This document shows, piece after piece, positions 5,533 through 7,392 of a DNA stretch of 7,392 nucleotides. The DNA is from Hydrogenothermaceae bacterium. Its GTDB lineage: Bacteria; Aquificota; Aquificae; Hydrogenothermales; Hydrogenothermaceae. The position numbers were made by a program, and so were the translations under genes. The notes beneath the pieces are model-generated. The model saw only the letters and a list, made by a program, of their open reading frames with translations. It made no database searches and was not told where the DNA came from. Location of the stretch: positions 1 through 7,392 of the forward strand of contig JALSSE010000427.1 in assembly GCA_026984415.1 (NCBI GenBank). Reading direction: 5' to 3'. Position 1 is the stretch's first letter, and every line of letters starts with the position of its first letter.

Positions 5533-6183
5533 TTATAAAATTGATTTTAATCTTTCTTTTATATCATAAAAAGTTTCATATTCAAAGTATGCTATACCTT
5601 CTTTAGACAACTCTCTGGCAAGGTAATCCCTTGCAAAAATAATGTCTGATATTTTTGAGGGAACTATATCTGTAATACTGTCCCCTATATAAATCACTTT
5701 ATCGTAAAACTCTCTATACTTTCTTATTACTGATGATTTACACATTCCACAATCATCATTGCAAAATGAATCACACCAGTAAAAAAATTTAACTTTTATA
5801 AACTTCCCTGAAAAATCAGCCTGATTGGAATAAACTTTTGTTATTAAATCAAGGTACGGTTTTAAAATTGGATAAATATAGAAATCAAGCCCACCACTTA
5901 AAACAATAAAGGGAATATGCCTCTCTTTTAGAAAATAGAGAAACTCCTTAAACCCGTCTCTTATTTTTATATTTTCAAGACACCATTTTATAATTTCATC
6001 TTTCTTTGAAGAAGGTATTAATGAAAAAAGCTGTGAAACACCTTCACTAATGGTAATCTCCTTACTGAATATTTTATCTCTGATTTCTTTCCATTCAGAC
6101 GTGGCAAATATAGACATAATAGACATAATAACATCCTGCTCTGTAATAGTACCATCAAAGTCAGAAAATACTATGTATTTCAT
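5533..6183 (-). CDS. mtnX: MtnX-type HAD phosphatase (2-hydroxy-3-keto-5-methylthiopentenyl-1-phosphate phosphatase)
   Basis: In methionine salvage MtnX removes the phosphate from the enol product of MtnW, giving the acireductone. The 216 residues carry the HAD motifs in order: D8-F-D10-G-T (nucleophile D8, acid/base D10), motif II S97-G-G, probable motif III K149, and motif IV G167-D-S-I-T-D172. The stretches TISEGVSQLFSLIPSS and RDGFKEFLYFLKERHIPFIVLSGG closely resemble Bacillus MtnX as I remember it. So does a four-cysteine cluster (C137, C141, C145, C148), which may bind zinc. Its ATG overlaps the stop of the RuBisCO-like gene (ATGA), so translation is probably coupled and the two products should act in sequence. 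The wider HAD/SerB-like family also contains phosphoserine phosphatases, but the Cys cluster and gene neighbour favour MtnX. Confidence 0.85.
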   Translation of the reverse strand: MKYIVFSDFDGTITEQDVIMSIMSIFATSEWKEIRDKIFSKEITISEGVSQLFSLIPSSKKDEIIKWCLENIKIRDGFKEFLYFLKERHIPFIVLSGGLDFYIYPILKPYLDLITKVYSNQADFSGKFIKVKFFYWCDSFCNDDCGMCKSSVIRKYREFYDKVIYIGDSITDIVPSKISDIIFARDYLARELSKEGIAYFEYETFYDIKERLKSIL

Positions 6184-7388
6184 TTATTTTTCCATTTTTC
6201 AAGTGCCACTTTTAATTCTTCACTTGCCGCAGCACATTCCTCTACCAAAACCCCTGAAACTGTACAGTCAATAATATCTCTAAATGCTTTAGCACCAGCA
6301 GTACTTCCCATAGGATGAAGATGAACAGAATGACCAGCATTTATTACAACATTTGTACCAAAATCTTTAAAAATTTTAGGCACTAAAGATGGATTAATAC
6401 CTTCTGACGGAACAGGAAAAGATGGTTTGATATTTTCTAAATTTTCTTTTAAAGACTCTGTTATCTCCATTATTTTATGATGGGTTAAAGAAAGATTGCC
6501 GTAAGGTGAAGGGAAAAGGACAAGGTCAGCACCTGCAATTCTCATTAATTTTCCAAGTAAAATAGATGCTTCAATCCCAATAGTTTCTGACTGGAAAACA
6601 GCCCCTGAAAAAGATGGATAAGCAACGAAAACCGCATCAACTTCTTCAGACAACCTCTGTAAAATATCAAATCCATAAGGAAGAACATTTATTAAAAATG
6701 CTTTACATCCTGCTTCTGTCCCCCTTTTCGCTTTTTCTATCATTTCATCAACATGTCCTGTAAGATTGGCAACGTATAAAGTTTTTCTTCCTGTTATTTT
6801 TTCAGCTTCTTCTGATTTTTTCACACAGGATTCTATCCTTTTTTCAAAAGGGGCTAAACTATCATCAAAAAAAGCTTCGTCATCTTTTACAAAATCAACT
6901 CCACCAACTGCCTGTTTATAAAATTCTTCTGCAAATTCTTCTGTATTTAGACCAAAACATGTCTGGAATGTGCTCATTAATAAAGGTTCGTGGTGAATTC
7001 CTAATAAATTTCTAACCCCATCTATACCGTACCCTGGACCTTGAAAGTGGTCTAAAAAAGCAGGATGGAAATCTAAATCAATTAACTTAATGTTTCTTTC
7101 AAGGGAAAGTTTACCAAAAATAATTGTGAGAATTGAAGGAATATCGTGGTTAAAAAGGATAACAGGATAACCAATTTTTATAACAGCTTTAAATTTTTTT
7201 GAATCTGAATCTTTAAAATCGTAAAAATCAACAATTCTACTTTTATATTTTTCTAATTTTTCTTTTAAATCTGGAGGATAAGTCTCAAAGTTTCCAACTA
7301 AAGAATTTACCGCTATTTCTTCAGCTTTTTTTTCTATATTAAAAGGTTTATCTGCTGTTATTAAATAAGTAGCATCAATATAGTTCAT
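6180..7388 (-). CDS. mtnW: RuBisCO-like protein, MtnW (2,3-diketo-5-methylthiopentyl-1-phosphate enolase) family, divergent active site
   Basis: This 402-residue type IV RuBisCO homologue lines up with MtnW along its full length: ATYLITADK and EKKAEEIA at the N-terminus, FGKLSL with K93 (the lysine assigned as general base in Geobacillus MtnW, from memory), the metal site GGVDFVKDDE with K168 to be carbamylated plus D170 and E171, LFPSPYGN, and FPVPSEGINPSLVP. It lacks the carboxylase lysines: the K175 position is Q142, and loop 6 with K334 is absent. Carbon fixation is therefore ruled out. Unusual for MtnW, the phosphate-loop glycines NAGGG appear as NAGHS (350-354), and the AHPAVSG stretch is AYPSFSG (Y257). 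The mtnX neighbour supports the enolase step of methionine salvage, although a related substrate is possible. The start fits family length. Only four bases lie upstream, so promoter and ribosome binding site are not visible. Confidence 0.75.
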   Translation of the reverse strand: MNYIDATYLITADKPFNIEKKAEEIAVNSLVGNFETYPPDLKEKLEKYKSRIVDFYDFKDSDSKKFKAVIKIGYPVILFNHDIPSILTIIFGKLSLERNIKLIDLDFHPAFLDHFQGPGYGIDGVRNLLGIHHEPLLMSTFQTCFGLNTEEFAEEFYKQAVGGVDFVKDDEAFFDDSLAPFEKRIESCVKKSEEAEKITGRKTLYVANLTGHVDEMIEKAKRGTEAGCKAFLINVLPYGFDILQRLSEEVDAVFVAYPSFSGAVFQSETIGIEASILLGKLMRIAGADLVLFPSPYGNLSLTHHKIMEITESLKENLENIKPSFPVPSEGINPSLVPKIFKDFGTNVVINAGHSVHLHPMGSTAGAKAFRDIIDCTVSGVLVEECAAASEELKVALEKWKNK

Positions 7389-7392
7389 TTAA

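Noticed and set aside
6180..7388. Carbon-fixing RuBisCO large subunit
   Set aside because: The catalytic lysines of carboxylating RuBisCO (K175, K177 and K334 equivalents) are missing, and the sequence follows the MtnW family.

Overview
The window is AT-rich (roughly a third G+C by eye), and every supportable gene lies on the minus strand in tightly packed operons with strong GGAGG-type ribosome binding sites. The proteins are rich in Lys, Glu and Ile. A C-family (cbb3) oxidase, a RuBisCO-like methionine-salvage pair and an iron-type binding lipoprotein suggest a free-living, oxygen-respiring bacterium, perhaps a microaerophilic thermophile such as an Aquificota (Hydrogenothermaceae-like) lineage. 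The lineage is an impression from composition and gene content, not something the sequence proves.

Read in the direction of transcription (high to low coordinates), there are three blocks. Block 1 (7388-5200) holds a RuBisCO-like protein of the MtnW family, an MtnX-type HAD phosphatase that overlaps it by 4 bp, and a small unrecognised gene. The first two would carry out successive steps of methionine salvage, enolisation of diketo-methylthiopentyl-phosphate and then dephosphorylation. Several active-site positions of the RuBisCO-like protein are changed, however. Block 2 (5026-1601) is a cbb3-type terminal oxidase operon with an unusual layout: a membrane-anchored dihaem cytochrome c, then CcoN, CcoO, a small two-helix membrane protein, and a haemless protein that matches only the N-terminal membrane part of CcoP. 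CcoP therefore appears split, with its dihaem function at the front of the operon and its membrane anchor at the end. An intrinsic terminator follows. Block 3 (1467 to the window edge) encodes an exported concanavalin-A-like-fold protein, translationally coupled to a lipoprotein of the iron-type ABC binding-protein family that runs off the window.

There are two intergenic regions of note. The first (5027-5199) lies before the oxidase operon. It holds two promoter-like sequences and two inverted repeats whose half-sites are both 21 bp apart, so it is the likely control region. The second (1468-1600) holds the oxidase terminator, consensus TATAAT boxes and a direct repeat (CCTATC twice, 10 bp apart) near the expected -35 region. 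A hairpin lies between ccoO and the two small membrane genes. I saw no RNA genes, mobile elements, CRISPR arrays or plus-strand genes. No gap between genes exceeds about 200 bases.
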